The notes beneath the pieces are model-generated. The model was given only the letters and a program-made list of their open reading frames with translations, searched no databases and was not told the DNA's origin. Below are positions 9,944-19,125 of a stretch of 36,189 nucleotides of DNA, in pieces; position 1 is the first letter of the stretch, and each line of letters begins with the position of its first letter. A program made the translations under genes and the position numbers. Source of the DNA: Caryophanales bacterium (lineage in GTDB: Bacteria; Bacillota_I; Bacilli_A; RF39; UBA660). Location: NCBI GenBank assembly GCA_016288635.1, contig JAEEKZ010000033.1, positions 1-36,189 on the forward strand. Reading direction: 5' to 3'.

Positions 9944-9972
9944 AGTATATTAAGTGATACTTCTTATTTTTT
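9944..9972 (+). terminator. intrinsic terminator
   Basis: aagaagtat-attaagtg-atacttctt plus T-run. Confidence 0.85.
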
Positions 9973-9988
9973 TGAACTAATTATTTTA

Positions 9989-10017
9989 TTTACATTTATT
10001 ATGCATTTTGCTATAAT
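9989..10017 (+). promoter_or_regulatory. sigma-A type promoter with extended -10
   Basis: TTTACA (9989-9994)-N17-TATAAT (10012-10017) with TG extension. Confidence 0.7.
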
Positions 10018-10051
10018 TATCTTATAGTAAAGATGATAAAGGGTGATAGAT

Positions 10052-11245
10052 ATGGTAGATAATAGTAAACTTTTAAATAGGTTATATAACCTAAGAGGAG
10101 AAGATAGTGTTGTTTTAAGACAATTAGATGATGATAACGAAGTTGCTCTTAAGTTAAAGAAGAAAAATGAGGATGAGAAAAAGGAATTAGAATCAAAGAT
10201 TAATGGTTTGAAATCAGATTCTAAAAAATTAAATACTCAAGCTGAAAAACTAACAACTTTGTTAGGGAAGTCTAAAGCAGAAGATTTTGCATTTTTAAAT
10301 GAAAAATTAGGTTTAGATTTTAATCCTGCTGAAGTACTAAATCGTCTTAATAATGGTCTACCTGGTGAACTAGAAAAGATAGATGAAGATTTGGGTAAAG
10401 GAGAGGAAAGACTAAAAGTTGTTAGAAATGACTTAAATTCTGCTGTATCTCAAATTGATGAATTAGCATTGAGAAAGGCTGAGGCTATTGAGAATCAAGT
10501 TAAATTAAATGAAATATTTAAATTGGCTTTAGAAGGATCAAGTACTATTACAAGAGATTCTGTTACATCACTTTTAGCTAAGTTTGATTTTGATGAAAAT
10601 GAACAAAGAGAAGCCGCTAAATTAATGATGTTTCCAGAAGATGGCTTATATGAATTTGATAAGAAATATGTGGCTCCTGCAGTAGTTAAAGAACCAGTAA
10701 AAGAAGAGCCTGAAGTCAAAGAAGAACCTGAAAAAGAGGAATCTAGTGATAATGGATATCTATCAGATTCTCAAGAGGAAGCCCCTTTGGTATTAGAAAA
10801 TAATGAAGCTGCTCTTAATGTTCCAAAAGCTGAAGAAGTAAAAGAGGAACCAGTTAAAGAAGAGAAAGTTAAAACTGAAAAGGTTACTAGAGAAGATGTA
10901 GAAAGATATATGGAAGAAGTAGGATTAAATCCTGCAGATTTCAATAATATTGATTTAAATAATGTAGTTAGTAAATTTGATTCTGAAGTATTGAAGAAAA
11001 ATGTTGAATATGTAAAGAGTCAAAATATTAATTTTGATATATTTGTTGATAATGTAGAATTTTTAACTGATAAAGAATTGGTTGAAAAAATGGAAGCATT
11101 GGTAAATGTTGGAAAAGATCCATTTGATATTTACTTAAATCCAAATGTTCTACTTAAATATGATTTAGAAGAGTTGAAGCAGGCTATTAATATTTTAACT
11201 GATAGTGGATTGGATCCAAAGAAAGTTCCTTTAATGGCCTTCTAA
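10052..11245 (+). CDS. coiled-coil / Lys-Glu-rich / C-terminal helical-repeat hypothetical protein
   Basis: ATG at 10052 with aaaggg RBS (upstream GTG 10043 less likely); N-terminal coiled coil, K/E/P linker, C-terminal repeats. Confidence 0.7.
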   Translation: MVDNSKLLNRLYNLRGEDSVVLRQLDDDNEVALKLKKKNEDEKKELESKINGLKSDSKKLNTQAEKLTTLLGKSKAEDFAFLNEKLGLDFNPAEVLNRLNNGLPGELEKIDEDLGKGEERLKVVRNDLNSAVSQIDELALRKAEAIENQVKLNEIFKLALEGSSTITRDSVTSLLAKFDFDENEQREAAKLMMFPEDGLYEFDKKYVAPAVVKEPVKEEPEVKEEPEKEESSDNGYLSDSQEEAPLVLENNEAALNVPKAEEVKEEPVKEEKVKTEKVTREDVERYMEEVGLNPADFNNIDLNNVVSKFDSEVLKKNVEYVKSQNINFDIFVDNVEFLTDKELVEKMEALVNVGKDPFDIYLNPNVLLKYDLEELKQAINILTDSGLDPKKVPLMAF

Positions 11246-11255
11246 GGGAGGATTT

Positions 11256-11885
11256 ATGGAAAGTTTGACTGACAAACTAAGACTTTTAAAAAAAGTAATT
11301 ACTGAAGGGGATTTATCTAGGGCAATACCGGAAATTCAGGCAATACCTTATGGTCATTTAAATGATTCTATTACAGTATTGATGTCTAATGGAATTAATA
11401 TTAAGAGTTGGATTCATATTAAATTACTGGCTTATAGTCCTGAAGAATTAGAAAGAAGAATTGTTTTAGCAAAAGAACAAGGTATAACTGATAAGATAAA
11501 GAAAAATCCGCTTTATTTAATGAATAGTTCTGTGTTTGCAGTTAAACGTACAAAAGATTCTGCAGATGAAAGGAAAACAGCGTTTAGTCCTATGGATCCT
11601 GCGTTATCCGCAAATGGAGGGCAAACAATTGATACAGCACGCTTTGACAAATTACAAACTATGACTTCATGCGTTAATGGAGTGTTCGAATTGTTAGCGG
11701 ATGAAAGTGTTTCTAAAGAAGGTGTGTTTACTAATTTAGAAAAAAATATACTAAGTGGAGATTATCCAAACGATATGGATTTGTTATTTCATACTATAAC
11801 AGATGGAAAAGGATATTCTGAAGATACATTAGGAAAAATAAAAGAGGCAGTTCAGGTAGTTTTAAAGAATATAAAAGAGAGGTAA
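11256..11885 (+). CDS. hypothetical helical-repeat-like protein
   Basis: RBS gggagg; YSPEELERRIVLAKEQGI resembles repeats at the C-terminus of the preceding gene. Confidence 0.65.
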   Translation: MESLTDKLRLLKKVITEGDLSRAIPEIQAIPYGHLNDSITVLMSNGINIKSWIHIKLLAYSPEELERRIVLAKEQGITDKIKKNPLYLMNSSVFAVKRTKDSADERKTAFSPMDPALSANGGQTIDTARFDKLQTMTSCVNGVFELLADESVSKEGVFTNLEKNILSGDYPNDMDLLFHTITDGKGYSEDTLGKIKEAVQVVLKNIKER

Positions 11886-11891
11886 TAATTA

Positions 11892-12179
11892 ATGGATTTT
11901 TTAAGTAAATTAGATTTTACTGATCAGGAAATAAAGTTATTAGATGATTGTGTTCCTGATATGATAAAAGAATTAATAAAAGAAAATCAAAAATTAGTTG
12001 TGATAAATATTAATTATTTAAAAGATTTGGGTATTAAAAATTATCGCGAAGTATTTATGAAATTTTTTGATATGTTCTTATTAGATGTTAGTACCTTTAA
12101 AGATATATTTGATAAGTATGAGACTGAAGATTTAATTAACAAAATCCAAGAGAATGTCGGAATAGTTGAATTTTTATAG
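11892..12179 (+). CDS. hypothetical protein, helical
   Basis: 95 aa, same operon, followed by terminator. Confidence 0.6.
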   Translation: MDFLSKLDFTDQEIKLLDDCVPDMIKELIKENQKLVVININYLKDLGIKNYREVFMKFFDMFLLDVSTFKDIFDKYETEDLINKIQENVGIVEFL

Positions 12180-12212
12180 AACAAAAAAACAACATATTAT
12201 GTTGTTTTTATT
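12180..12212. terminator. bidirectional terminator between convergent genes
   Basis: aaaaaacaacata-t-tatgttgttttta. Confidence 0.8.
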
Positions 12213-13009
12213 TTGTATATATTTATTGTTGGATTATTTAAAAATCTAAAGTTATATTTTTCGGTTCCCAATCCGTTTGACACATACAGTTTTGTTTCAT
12301 TTATCTCGTATTTATGATTTATATATTTATGGGCATCATTTTTAGTAATCAATCCTTTAAAATACGGAATTTTTATGATTCCTCCTAGAGAGTGGCCTGA
12401 TAGTATTAAATTGATGTCAGGATTATCATTTACTATCATATCGGCATAATCTGGTTGATGTGTTAATACTATTCTGTATTCTGGCTTCATTTCATTATTA
12501 TTTAATATTTTTTTATCATAGTTCTTATTTGTAATTCCTACTATGCTTATTGGTTTTATTGAACCATTAAATATGAAGTCTTCGGTATTGTTTAAAATTA
12601 TAAATCCTGAGCTTTCCATGATTTCTTTATAAACATCGTATTTTTTTAAATCATTGTCGCCAACAATAGCATATTTTTTAGATGCATCTAGACTTTTTAA
12701 ACCATTTATTAAAGTTTCTTTTTCTTGCCCTTTTAAAGCATATTCACTATAAATCAAATCCCCGGAATATACGATTATATCTGGATGATATTCTTTTATT
12801 CTTTTTATTATTTTATTGAATGTTCCTTCTTTAATTGTTGTTCCAAATAAGATGTCTGAAAACTGAAGAATTGTTAAATTATTATAATTACTATCTATTT
12901 TCTCGTTAATTGTTTCTTCTTTTACTGTTATGGTATTTGGACAAATATAGGTTGCGTAAAAGAATAATAAAATAAATATTAAAACTATTATTGATATTTT
13001 CTTTGCCAT
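12197..13009 (-). CDS. membrane-anchored metallophosphoesterase
   Basis: N-terminal TM; IVYSGDLIYS, VGDND, LTHQPDYAD, LSGHSLGG metallophosphoesterase motifs. Confidence 0.85.
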   Translation of the reverse strand: MAKKISIIVLIFILLFFYATYICPNTITVKEETINEKIDSNYNNLTILQFSDILFGTTIKEGTFNKIIKRIKEYHPDIIVYSGDLIYSEYALKGQEKETLINGLKSLDASKKYAIVGDNDLKKYDVYKEIMESSGFIILNNTEDFIFNGSIKPISIVGITNKNYDKKILNNNEMKPEYRIVLTHQPDYADMIVNDNPDINLILSGHSLGGIIKIPYFKGLITKNDAHKYINHKYEINETKLYVSNGLGTEKYNFRFLNNPTINIYKIKTT

Positions 13010-13016
13010 TTTACCC

Positions 13017-13628
13017 TCATAAAACCAATATTATTGATAACGCATTATGTAACATATGAAATATTATTGATGAATACATATTATCTGTCTTAACATTTGC
13101 AATAGCAAATGCTATAGCAGGCATCATGTATGGAATAATAAATATGAGATTAATGCCTTTTTCTCCTATTACATGAAGAAAACCGAAAATTAATGACGTT
13201 ATAATTACATATAAATATTTATTTGTAATTGATTTTTTAAAACTTAGTCTAAATGCCGTTTCTTCCAAGAATGGTATTAATAAAATTGCATTTATTATTG
13301 TTGGGATTTTATTGCCATTTAATTTTTCAATAACAGCATTTTGATTTTGTGGCCCACTTGATAAAAAATGTGTTAGTATCATTGCAGTTACATACATTAA
13401 AGCTAAACCTATAAGCCAACATACAAGTCCTGTTAATATTGTTTTTTTATTAATTTCTTTAATTTTAAGATATTCTTTTTTATATATAAGTATATATATT
13501 ATTGCTAAAATGATATAAGGAATGATATTTAAATTTGTTAATGCCATTAGAAATGGCGGTAATAATAAATATAATAATAATATTCCTATACTTTTCAATA
13601 TTTCCAGTATTTTTTTCATTTTTATCAC
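13017..13628 (-). CDS. CPBP family intramembrane metalloprotease
   Basis: EETAFR, FGFLH and HMLHN motifs in a multi-TM protein. Confidence 0.88.
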   Translation of the reverse strand: MIKMKKILEILKSIGILLLYLLLPPFLMALTNLNIIPYIILAIIYILIYKKEYLKIKEINKKTILTGLVCWLIGLALMYVTAMILTHFLSSGPQNQNAVIEKLNGNKIPTIINAILLIPFLEETAFRLSFKKSITNKYLYVIITSLIFGFLHVIGEKGINLIFIIPYMMPAIAFAIANVKTDNMYSSIIFHMLHNALSIILVL

Positions 13629-13716
13629 ATTTTAATATTAACATATAATTCAGTATTTGACTATATTTGATATTTGTATGATATAATAATTTTCGTTAAA
13701 GAAAAGAAGTGATTTT

Positions 13717-14334
13717 ATGAGGATGCGTAATCCAAAGGATAAAGATGAAATACTAAATTCGTGTAGTTTTTTTTATGATAAAGAAGTTGGATTTGAAAAT
13801 GATAATCCCATTTGTCTTGAAATAGGTATGGGTAAAGGTGACTTTCTTTTGGGAATGGCTTTAAATAATCCAAATATTAATTACGTGGGGGTAGAAAAAT
13901 ATTCTAGTGTTTTATCAGTAGCTATAAAGAAAATAAGAGAGTATGATTTACCTAATCTAAAGGTATTAAATATGGATGCTGCGCTATTAGGGGATATTTT
14001 TAAGAACAATATTGATACTATTTACTTAAATTTTTCTGATCCATGGCCTAAAAAAAGACATGCTAAGAGAAGATTAACTTCTGATGTTTTTTTAAAGGTA
14101 TATGATGGATTATTTACAGGAATTCCACATATTATTATGAAAACGGATAATGATAATCTATTTGCATATTCATTAGAATCGTTAAAAGAGTACGGATATA
14201 CATTAGATAGAGTTGAATATGATTTACACAAAACTGACATTTCTAATGTTGAAACAGAATATGAGCATAAATTCAGCAGTAAAGGGGTAAATATTAAATT
14301 CCTAGATGCTAAAAAGTATTCTAGAGATATTTAA
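13717..14334 (+). CDS. trmB: tRNA (guanine-N7-)-methyltransferase
   Basis: EIGMGKGDFLLGMA and NFSDPWPKKRHAKRRL motifs. Confidence 0.95.
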   Translation: MRMRNPKDKDEILNSCSFFYDKEVGFENDNPICLEIGMGKGDFLLGMALNNPNINYVGVEKYSSVLSVAIKKIREYDLPNLKVLNMDAALLGDIFKNNIDTIYLNFSDPWPKKRHAKRRLTSDVFLKVYDGLFTGIPHIIMKTDNDNLFAYSLESLKEYGYTLDRVEYDLHKTDISNVETEYEHKFSSKGVNIKFLDAKKYSRDI

Positions 14335-14364
14335 TTTTCCCTTTTTATTTGGTATAATTTAGGT

Positions 14365-15018
14365 ATGAAAAAGTATGTAAAATTTTTAGTTTTAATTTTA
14401 GTAATTTTTTTATTTAGCGGTTGTACTAACATCAAAGATTTAACTGTTGATGATATCGTAGGTACTGTTTCAAATAAAGATAAAACAACAATTAATACGT
14501 ATAGAAAAGGATATAGTTATCATCTTCCAAGAAATATGATGGTGCAAAGTTATACTCTATATAACGATGTTATACAATCTGGGAATGTTAAATACTATTT
14601 ATATGTAGATATGGTTAGTCACTTTAATAAAGTAAAGTCTACGTATAAAGAAACTGATGGCGCTTATTATTCTAAGGTAATTAATAATAAGGAAATAGAG
14701 GGATATTTGGAGATTAATTTGGTCAAAGATAATAAATATTTGATTGAAATTATGTATAATTATGCTAAAATAGAAGTGATGGTGAATAGGGAGAATATTA
14801 ATGAAAGTTTAATATATTCATTAAGTATTTTGAAAAGCATCGTCTATAATGATAGTGTTATAGAAAATATGTTAAAAGAGGATGTATTAACTTATACGGA
14901 AGAGGATTTTAATATATTTAACACTACTAGTAAAGATAGTAATTATCTAAATTATGATAATGAGTATCAAGAGGTTGATAATTCGGAAGAAAAATATGAC
15001 TCTGACTTATTAAACTAG
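14365..15018 (+). CDS. lipoprotein, hypothetical
   Basis: Signal LVLILVIFLFSGC lipobox. Confidence 0.75.
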   Translation: MKKYVKFLVLILVIFLFSGCTNIKDLTVDDIVGTVSNKDKTTINTYRKGYSYHLPRNMMVQSYTLYNDVIQSGNVKYYLYVDMVSHFNKVKSTYKETDGAYYSKVINNKEIEGYLEINLVKDNKYLIEIMYNYAKIEVMVNRENINESLIYSLSILKSIVYNDSVIENMLKEDVLTYTEEDFNIFNTTSKDSNYLNYDNEYQEVDNSEEKYDSDLLN

Positions 15019-15032
15019 AAAGGAATACAGTT

Positions 15033-15914
15033 ATGGGACTAATTGACAAGATTAAAGGTATTATCTTTATTGATGACCAAGAAGCTGATGAAGATACTGC
15101 CAAGAAAACAGAAGAGAAGAAAAAAGAGGAAGTTACTAAAAGTGAATCAAATATAGCTTATACTGAGTATAAGCCTCCAGTAGTAAGTAGAGAGGAAAAG
15201 CGATCTCAGTCAGCAGAATCTGTGATTTCTAAAATCGATGATGAAGAAGAGGAAGAAGAACCAAAGAAAGAAACTTTCCCATTTCCTGATTTTGATGAAG
15301 ATGAATTTTCTCAAGTATCTGCACCAACTATTCCAAAGAAATCTACAAATGTAATGGATTATGAAAGAGATAGATTAAAAAAAGCATCCGTTAATGAAAA
15401 ACCTAAAAAGGAATATTCAAGATTAGAAAAAGTTGAAAATAATGGAGAGAAAAAGAGATTTAAAAATTCTCCAATTATTTCACCGGTATTTGGTGTACTT
15501 AATGAAGATTATGTTATAGATGATGTAGTTAATCGTGGCGAAGAACCTGCTCGTAAGGGTGATTTAGATGTCCAAAGTGTTAGAGATAAGGCTTTTGGGG
15601 TTCTAGACGAGAAGAAACACGAGAACGAGGAAGTTAAAACGATTACAAAAGAAGAAAAAGAAGAGAAAATCAAAACAATTGATGAAATGCTTGAAGATAC
15701 TGCTGATTTAAAAATTACTATTGATGCAGAGGATGAAGAAGAAAAAGTTGACTTTAACAAAAACTTTAGAGATGAAGATGATGAAGAAAATGTTGAACCA
15801 ACTAAAGAAATTAAAGCTGTTAAAGATGATGACTTTGATGGTGAAAAAGACGTAGATAATGATTTGTTTGATTTAATGGAATCAATGTATGATTCTGGAG
15901 AGGATGAAGAATAA
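15033..15914 (+). CDS. acidic, largely disordered hypothetical protein; N-terminus faintly SepF-like
   Basis: MGLIDKIKGIIFIDDQEADED start, Glu/Asp/Lys-rich, two FGVL[N/D]E motifs. Confidence 0.6.
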   Translation: MGLIDKIKGIIFIDDQEADEDTAKKTEEKKKEEVTKSESNIAYTEYKPPVVSREEKRSQSAESVISKIDDEEEEEEPKKETFPFPDFDEDEFSQVSAPTIPKKSTNVMDYERDRLKKASVNEKPKKEYSRLEKVENNGEKKRFKNSPIISPVFGVLNEDYVIDDVVNRGEEPARKGDLDVQSVRDKAFGVLDEKKHENEEVKTITKEEKEEKIKTIDEMLEDTADLKITIDAEDEEEKVDFNKNFRDEDDEENVEPTKEIKAVKDDDFDGEKDVDNDLFDLMESMYDSGEDEE

Positions 15915-16219
15915 TGGCTTTTTTAAAAGAATTTATGCCTGTTATGATTTACATTTTATTAGCAATATTATTAGTTGCTTTGATAGTTTTTATCATTAAA
16001 TTAGTTGGAACTTTAAAAAAAGTTGATGCAACATTAGATGATGTTAATGGTAAATTAGAAAAAGTGAATGGACTTTTTTCCGCGATTGATTTTGCTACAT
16101 CTAGAATGAATACTATTACAGATAGACTTTTAGGTTTTTTAGATAGTCTACTAGGAAAAGTTCTATTTAGTAAGAAAAAAAAGCATGAAGATGAAGAAGA
16201 GGAGGAAGATTATGAGTAA
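15914..16219 (+). CDS. DUF948-like membrane protein
   Basis: N-terminal TM followed by VKLVGTLKKVDATLDDVNGKLEKVNGL amphipathic helix typical of YtxG/DUF948. Confidence 0.65.
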   Translation: MAFLKEFMPVMIYILLAILLVALIVFIIKLVGTLKKVDATLDDVNGKLEKVNGLFSAIDFATSRMNTITDRLLGFLDSLLGKVLFSKKKKHEDEEEEEDYE

Positions 16220-16631
16220 AGGTAGTAAATTAGGAGCTTTTGTTGCTGGTGCTGGTTTAGGAGTAGGTTTAGGATTATTATTTGCTCCAGCTAGTGGAGA
16301 TGAAACAAGAAAAGAACTTGGAAAGAAATTAAATGAATTAGTTGAAAATGCCAAGAATCTTGATGTTGAAGAAATAAAAGAAGCAGTTCTTATCAAAGTT
16401 GATGAAATTAAAGAAGGATTATCAAATTTCGATAAAGAAAAAGCTTTAGACGCTGCAAAGAAGAAAGCAGGAGAAATTGAGAAAAAAGCTCAAGAGTTAG
16501 TAGATACTGCTGTAAAAGCAGCTAAGCCTAAACTTGAATCTGCTGCTGAAGAAGTTAAGAAAAATACTGTTAAAACTTTGAAAGCTGCAATTAAAAAGAT
16601 AGAAAGTACTGAAAAAAAGACTGAAAAATAG
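16212..16631 (+). CDS. YtxH-like protein
   Basis: ATG at 16212 with ggagga RBS; FVAGAGLGVGLGLLFAPASGDETRKEL is a YtxH signature. Confidence 0.85.
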   Translation: MSKGSKLGAFVAGAGLGVGLGLLFAPASGDETRKELGKKLNELVENAKNLDVEEIKEAVLIKVDEIKEGLSNFDKEKALDAAKKKAGEIEKKAQELVDTAVKAAKPKLESAAEEVKKNTVKTLKAAIKKIESTEKKTEK

Positions 16632-16641
16632 TCTTTTTTTT
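16614..16641 (+). terminator. intrinsic terminator overlapping the ytxH-like stop
   Basis: aaaaaagact-gaaaaat-agtctttttttt. Confidence 0.8.
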
Positions 16642-16662
16642 ATGATTTGTTTAAAAAAACAC

Positions 16663-16691
16663 TATACAATCATCTTTTTTTTTGCTATAAT
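16663..16691 (+). promoter_or_regulatory. promoter of the tRNA-Lys-Ile-Glu cluster
   Basis: TATACA-N17-TATAAT with TGC extension. Confidence 0.6.
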
Positions 16692-16711
16692 TCGTTATGT
16701 ATTTGGTTTAT

Positions 16712-16787
16712 GTCTCCTTAGCTCAGCTGGTAGAGCAACTGACTCTTAATCAGTGGGTCTGGGGTTCGATCCCCCAAGGGGACACCA
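16712..16787 (+). tRNA. tRNA-Lys (CTT), CCA encoded
   Basis: Cloverleaf; acceptor gtctcct/aggggac; loop CTCTTAA. Confidence 0.95.
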
Positions 16788-16846
16788 AATTATGTAAATT
16801 AATGCTTGATTTTATACAGTTAATATCGTATAATCATTCTTGCAAT

Positions 16847-16923
16847 GGGCTTGTAGCTCAGCAGGTTAGAGCGCATGCCTGATAAGCATGAGGTCGGAGG
16901 TTCAAGTCCCCCCAGGCCCACCA
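16847..16923 (+). tRNA. tRNA-Ile (GAT), CCA encoded
   Basis: Acceptor gggcttg/caggccc; loop CTGATAA. Confidence 0.95.
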
Positions 16924-16931
16924 TTGTGTAT

Positions 16932-17008
16932 GGCCCGTTGGTGAAACGGTTTAACACACTGCCCTTTCACGGCAGCATTTACGGGTTCAAATCCCGTGCG
17001 GGTCACCA
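16932..17008 (+). tRNA. tRNA-Glu (TTC), CCA encoded
   Basis: Acceptor ggcccgt/gcgggtc; loop CTTTCAC. Confidence 0.93.
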
Positions 17009-17011
17009 TTT

Positions 17012-17043
17012 TAAAAATTACTAGTTTATAACTAGTTTTTTTA
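17012..17043 (+). terminator. intrinsic terminator of plus-strand tRNA cluster
   Basis: actag-tttataa-ctagt + T7. Confidence 0.8.
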
Positions 17044-17061
17044 TTGCATATTTTTAGACAT

Positions 17062-17092
17062 AAAAAAAGTTCTCTTTTGAGAACTATTTTTT
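17062..17092 (-). terminator. intrinsic terminator downstream of minus-strand tRNA-Ser
   Basis: agttctc-tttt-gagaact flanked by A/T runs. Confidence 0.75.
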
Positions 17093-17095
17093 AAT

Positions 17096-17186
17096 TGGCG
17101 GAGCAGGAGAGATTTGAACTCTCGCACCAGTTGCCCGGTCTACACCCTTAGCAGGGGCGCCTCTTCAGCCTCTTGAGTACTACTCC
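17096..17186 (-). tRNA. tRNA-Ser (GCT), long variable arm, CCA encoded
   Basis: Reverse complement ggagtagtactcaagaggctgaagaggcgcccctgctaagggtgtag...ctgctccgcca. Confidence 0.93.
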
Positions 17187-17203
17187 AAAAAGGTTACGAA
17201 AAT

Positions 17204-17232
17204 ATAATATCGTAATTCTTATGCTTTGTCAA
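17204..17232 (-). promoter_or_regulatory. sigma-A promoter of tRNA-Ser(GCT)
   Basis: On minus strand TTGACA-N17-TATTAT. Confidence 0.8.
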
Positions 17233-17233
17233 T

Positions 17234-18100
17234 TTAATTTGTGGTTGCTTGAAGGTTGTTAATGAATTCTTGCATCGTCTCTATATAATTGTCATCTGTT
17301 ATACCTTTAGTCATTGTATTCAACTCTATTTTTTTAGCTTTGTTATTTTCTACTAGAGACTTAACTAATTCACTTTCGTCATTTACATCAGTGATTAATG
17401 TTTTATATTTTCCATTATCAAAATTATGTTTAATTGTTTTTTGCCCATCTTCTGTTTGGTATCCAGGATCTTCTAGGTTTACAATTATAAATCCGTAAGA
17501 TTCTAAGAATTTATATGTTGATTTGGTAACTACTATAGTATTAGTATTATTTGTTTTTGCTTGGTTGCCAATACTTCGTAAATCTGCATCTAATAGTGAC
17601 ATAGTTTCAGCAAAATTAGCATAATTTGTTTCAACATCAGATATAATTGTTTTATTTGTTAAATAATCTTTAAAAGTATCTTTAATATTTTTGGCTAACA
17701 TTAAATAGTTATTTGGACTTAACCATAATTCTTCAATAGCATTCTTTGTTGATAACCCATATGAGACATCCATGATAAGTATATTTCTATTATTATTTAT
17801 AAATTTTTTAGCTATATTCTTTTCATTTGATAGTCCATTATAAACAAACATACTTGCTTGAGAATATTCCTTAATTAATTTGTCGGTTAATTCATAGTTT
17901 AAAGTATCAACATCATTTGGATATATACTTTTTATTGTTCCATATGTTTCGTCCGTTTCAGTACTCTTATATAATGTTTCAACAAGGTATTTGATTGGAT
18001 AATTAGTTACATATATTGTTGATCCATTTAAATTATCATTCTGTAGTGAACATCCTGATAATAATAAAATACTAATTATTAGTAATATCGTTTTTTTCAT
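17234..18100 (-). CDS. ZnuA-like metal ABC transporter substrate-binding lipoprotein (degenerate site)
   Basis: Lipobox [42 protein letters not shown], typical cluster A-I SBP spacing. Confidence 0.75.
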   Translation of the reverse strand: MKKTILLIISILLLSGCSLQNDNLNGSTIYVTNYPIKYLVETLYKSTETDETYGTIKSIYPNDVDTLNYELTDKLIKEYSQASMFVYNGLSNEKNIAKKFINNNRNILIMDVSYGLSTKNAIEELWLSPNNYLMLAKNIKDTFKDYLTNKTIISDVETNYANFAETMSLLDADLRSIGNQAKTNNTNTIVVTKSTYKFLESYGFIIVNLEDPGYQTEDGQKTIKHNFDNGKYKTLITDVNDESELVKSLVENNKAKKIELNTMTKGITDDNYIETMQEFINNLQATTN

Positions 18101-18320
18101 TCTTTTTATTCTCCTTTATAACAGGGTCATATCCAAAAGGACCTCCTGGCCTACATTTAGCTATTCTTTTAAATCCGAGTTTCAATCCTTTTTTTAATCC
18201 GTATTCATTTATCGCATCAATCATATATTGGCTACATGTTGGTGTAAATCTGCATGAACCATGTGATTGTAAGGGAGTTGCTTGATATAGTTTAATTATA
18301 TTAATAACAAGTCCCTTCAT
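18072..18320 (-). CDS. yidD: membrane protein insertion efficiency factor
   Basis: [22 protein letters not shown]...YG and [15 protein letters not shown] at 18320 more likely than TTG 18332. Confidence 0.95.
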   Translation of the reverse strand: MKGLVINIIKLYQATPLQSHGSCRFTPTCSQYMIDAINEYGLKKGLKLGFKRIAKCRPGGPFGYDPVIKENKKNEKNDITNN

Positions 18321-18472
18321 TTTTCCACCCAAGATAATTTTACTATATTTTATTTTTTTTGTAAATCTAACAAGTTTTATTTCGCATTAATTAAATAACG
18401 CTAAATACTAGGGATAATACTATTATTTTGTTAAAATATTTGCTATAATTTATTAGGATTGGATTGATTAAA

Positions 18473-19117
18473 ATGAAATTTTTAAAAGATTTAGGAATAG
18501 ATATCAAAAATAAGAAGTATTATGATATTGCGCTAACTCATAGTTCATTTTCTAATGAGCATAAAGGTGCAGTTGATTATGAACGTCTAGAATACTTAGG
18601 CGATGCTATATTAGAATTTATTACTAGTGAATTTTTTTATTTAAATACTGATTATAGCGAAGGTATTATGACTAAAAAAAGAGCTAGCTATGTATGTGAA
18701 AATGCTCTTGCATTTTATTCAAAACAAATCGGATTACAACATTATATTAAATTAGGACATGGTCAAGTTTGCAATGATACTATAATTGCAGATGTGTTTG
18801 AAGCGATTCTTGGTGCAATTTATTTGGACCATGGTATAGATATAGCTAAAAAATACGTTTATAAAACGGTTATTCCATATATCGAGGATAATGTTGAATT
18901 TTTAAGCGATTATAAAACGGCTTTACAAGAATTTGTACAAACTGATAAGAAGTCATTAGAGTATGTTCTTGTTTCTGAAGAAGGTGCTCCACATGATAAA
19001 ACTTTTACATATGAAGTAAGAATAGATAATATAGTTTATGGTAGGGGTGTAGGAAAATCAAAAAAAGAAGCAGAGCAAAATGCTGCTTATGACGCTTATA
19101 AAAAAAGTGCCAAGTAG
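18473..19117 (+). CDS. rnc: ribonuclease III
   Basis: ERLEYLGDAILEF and DVFEAILGAIYLDHG, C-terminal dsRBD (KSKKEAEQNAAYDAY); ATG 18473 or TTG 18464. Confidence 0.95.
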   Translation: MKFLKDLGIDIKNKKYYDIALTHSSFSNEHKGAVDYERLEYLGDAILEFITSEFFYLNTDYSEGIMTKKRASYVCENALAFYSKQIGLQHYIKLGHGQVCNDTIIADVFEAILGAIYLDHGIDIAKKYVYKTVIPYIEDNVEFLSDYKTALQEFVQTDKKSLEYVLVSEEGAPHDKTFTYEVRIDNIVYGRGVGKSKKEAEQNAAYDAYKKSAK

Positions 19118-19125
19118 GTGATTAA

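Noticed and set aside
16697-16882. 61-aa plus-strand ORF
   Set aside because: Runs through tRNA-Lys and into tRNA-Ile; not a protein gene.
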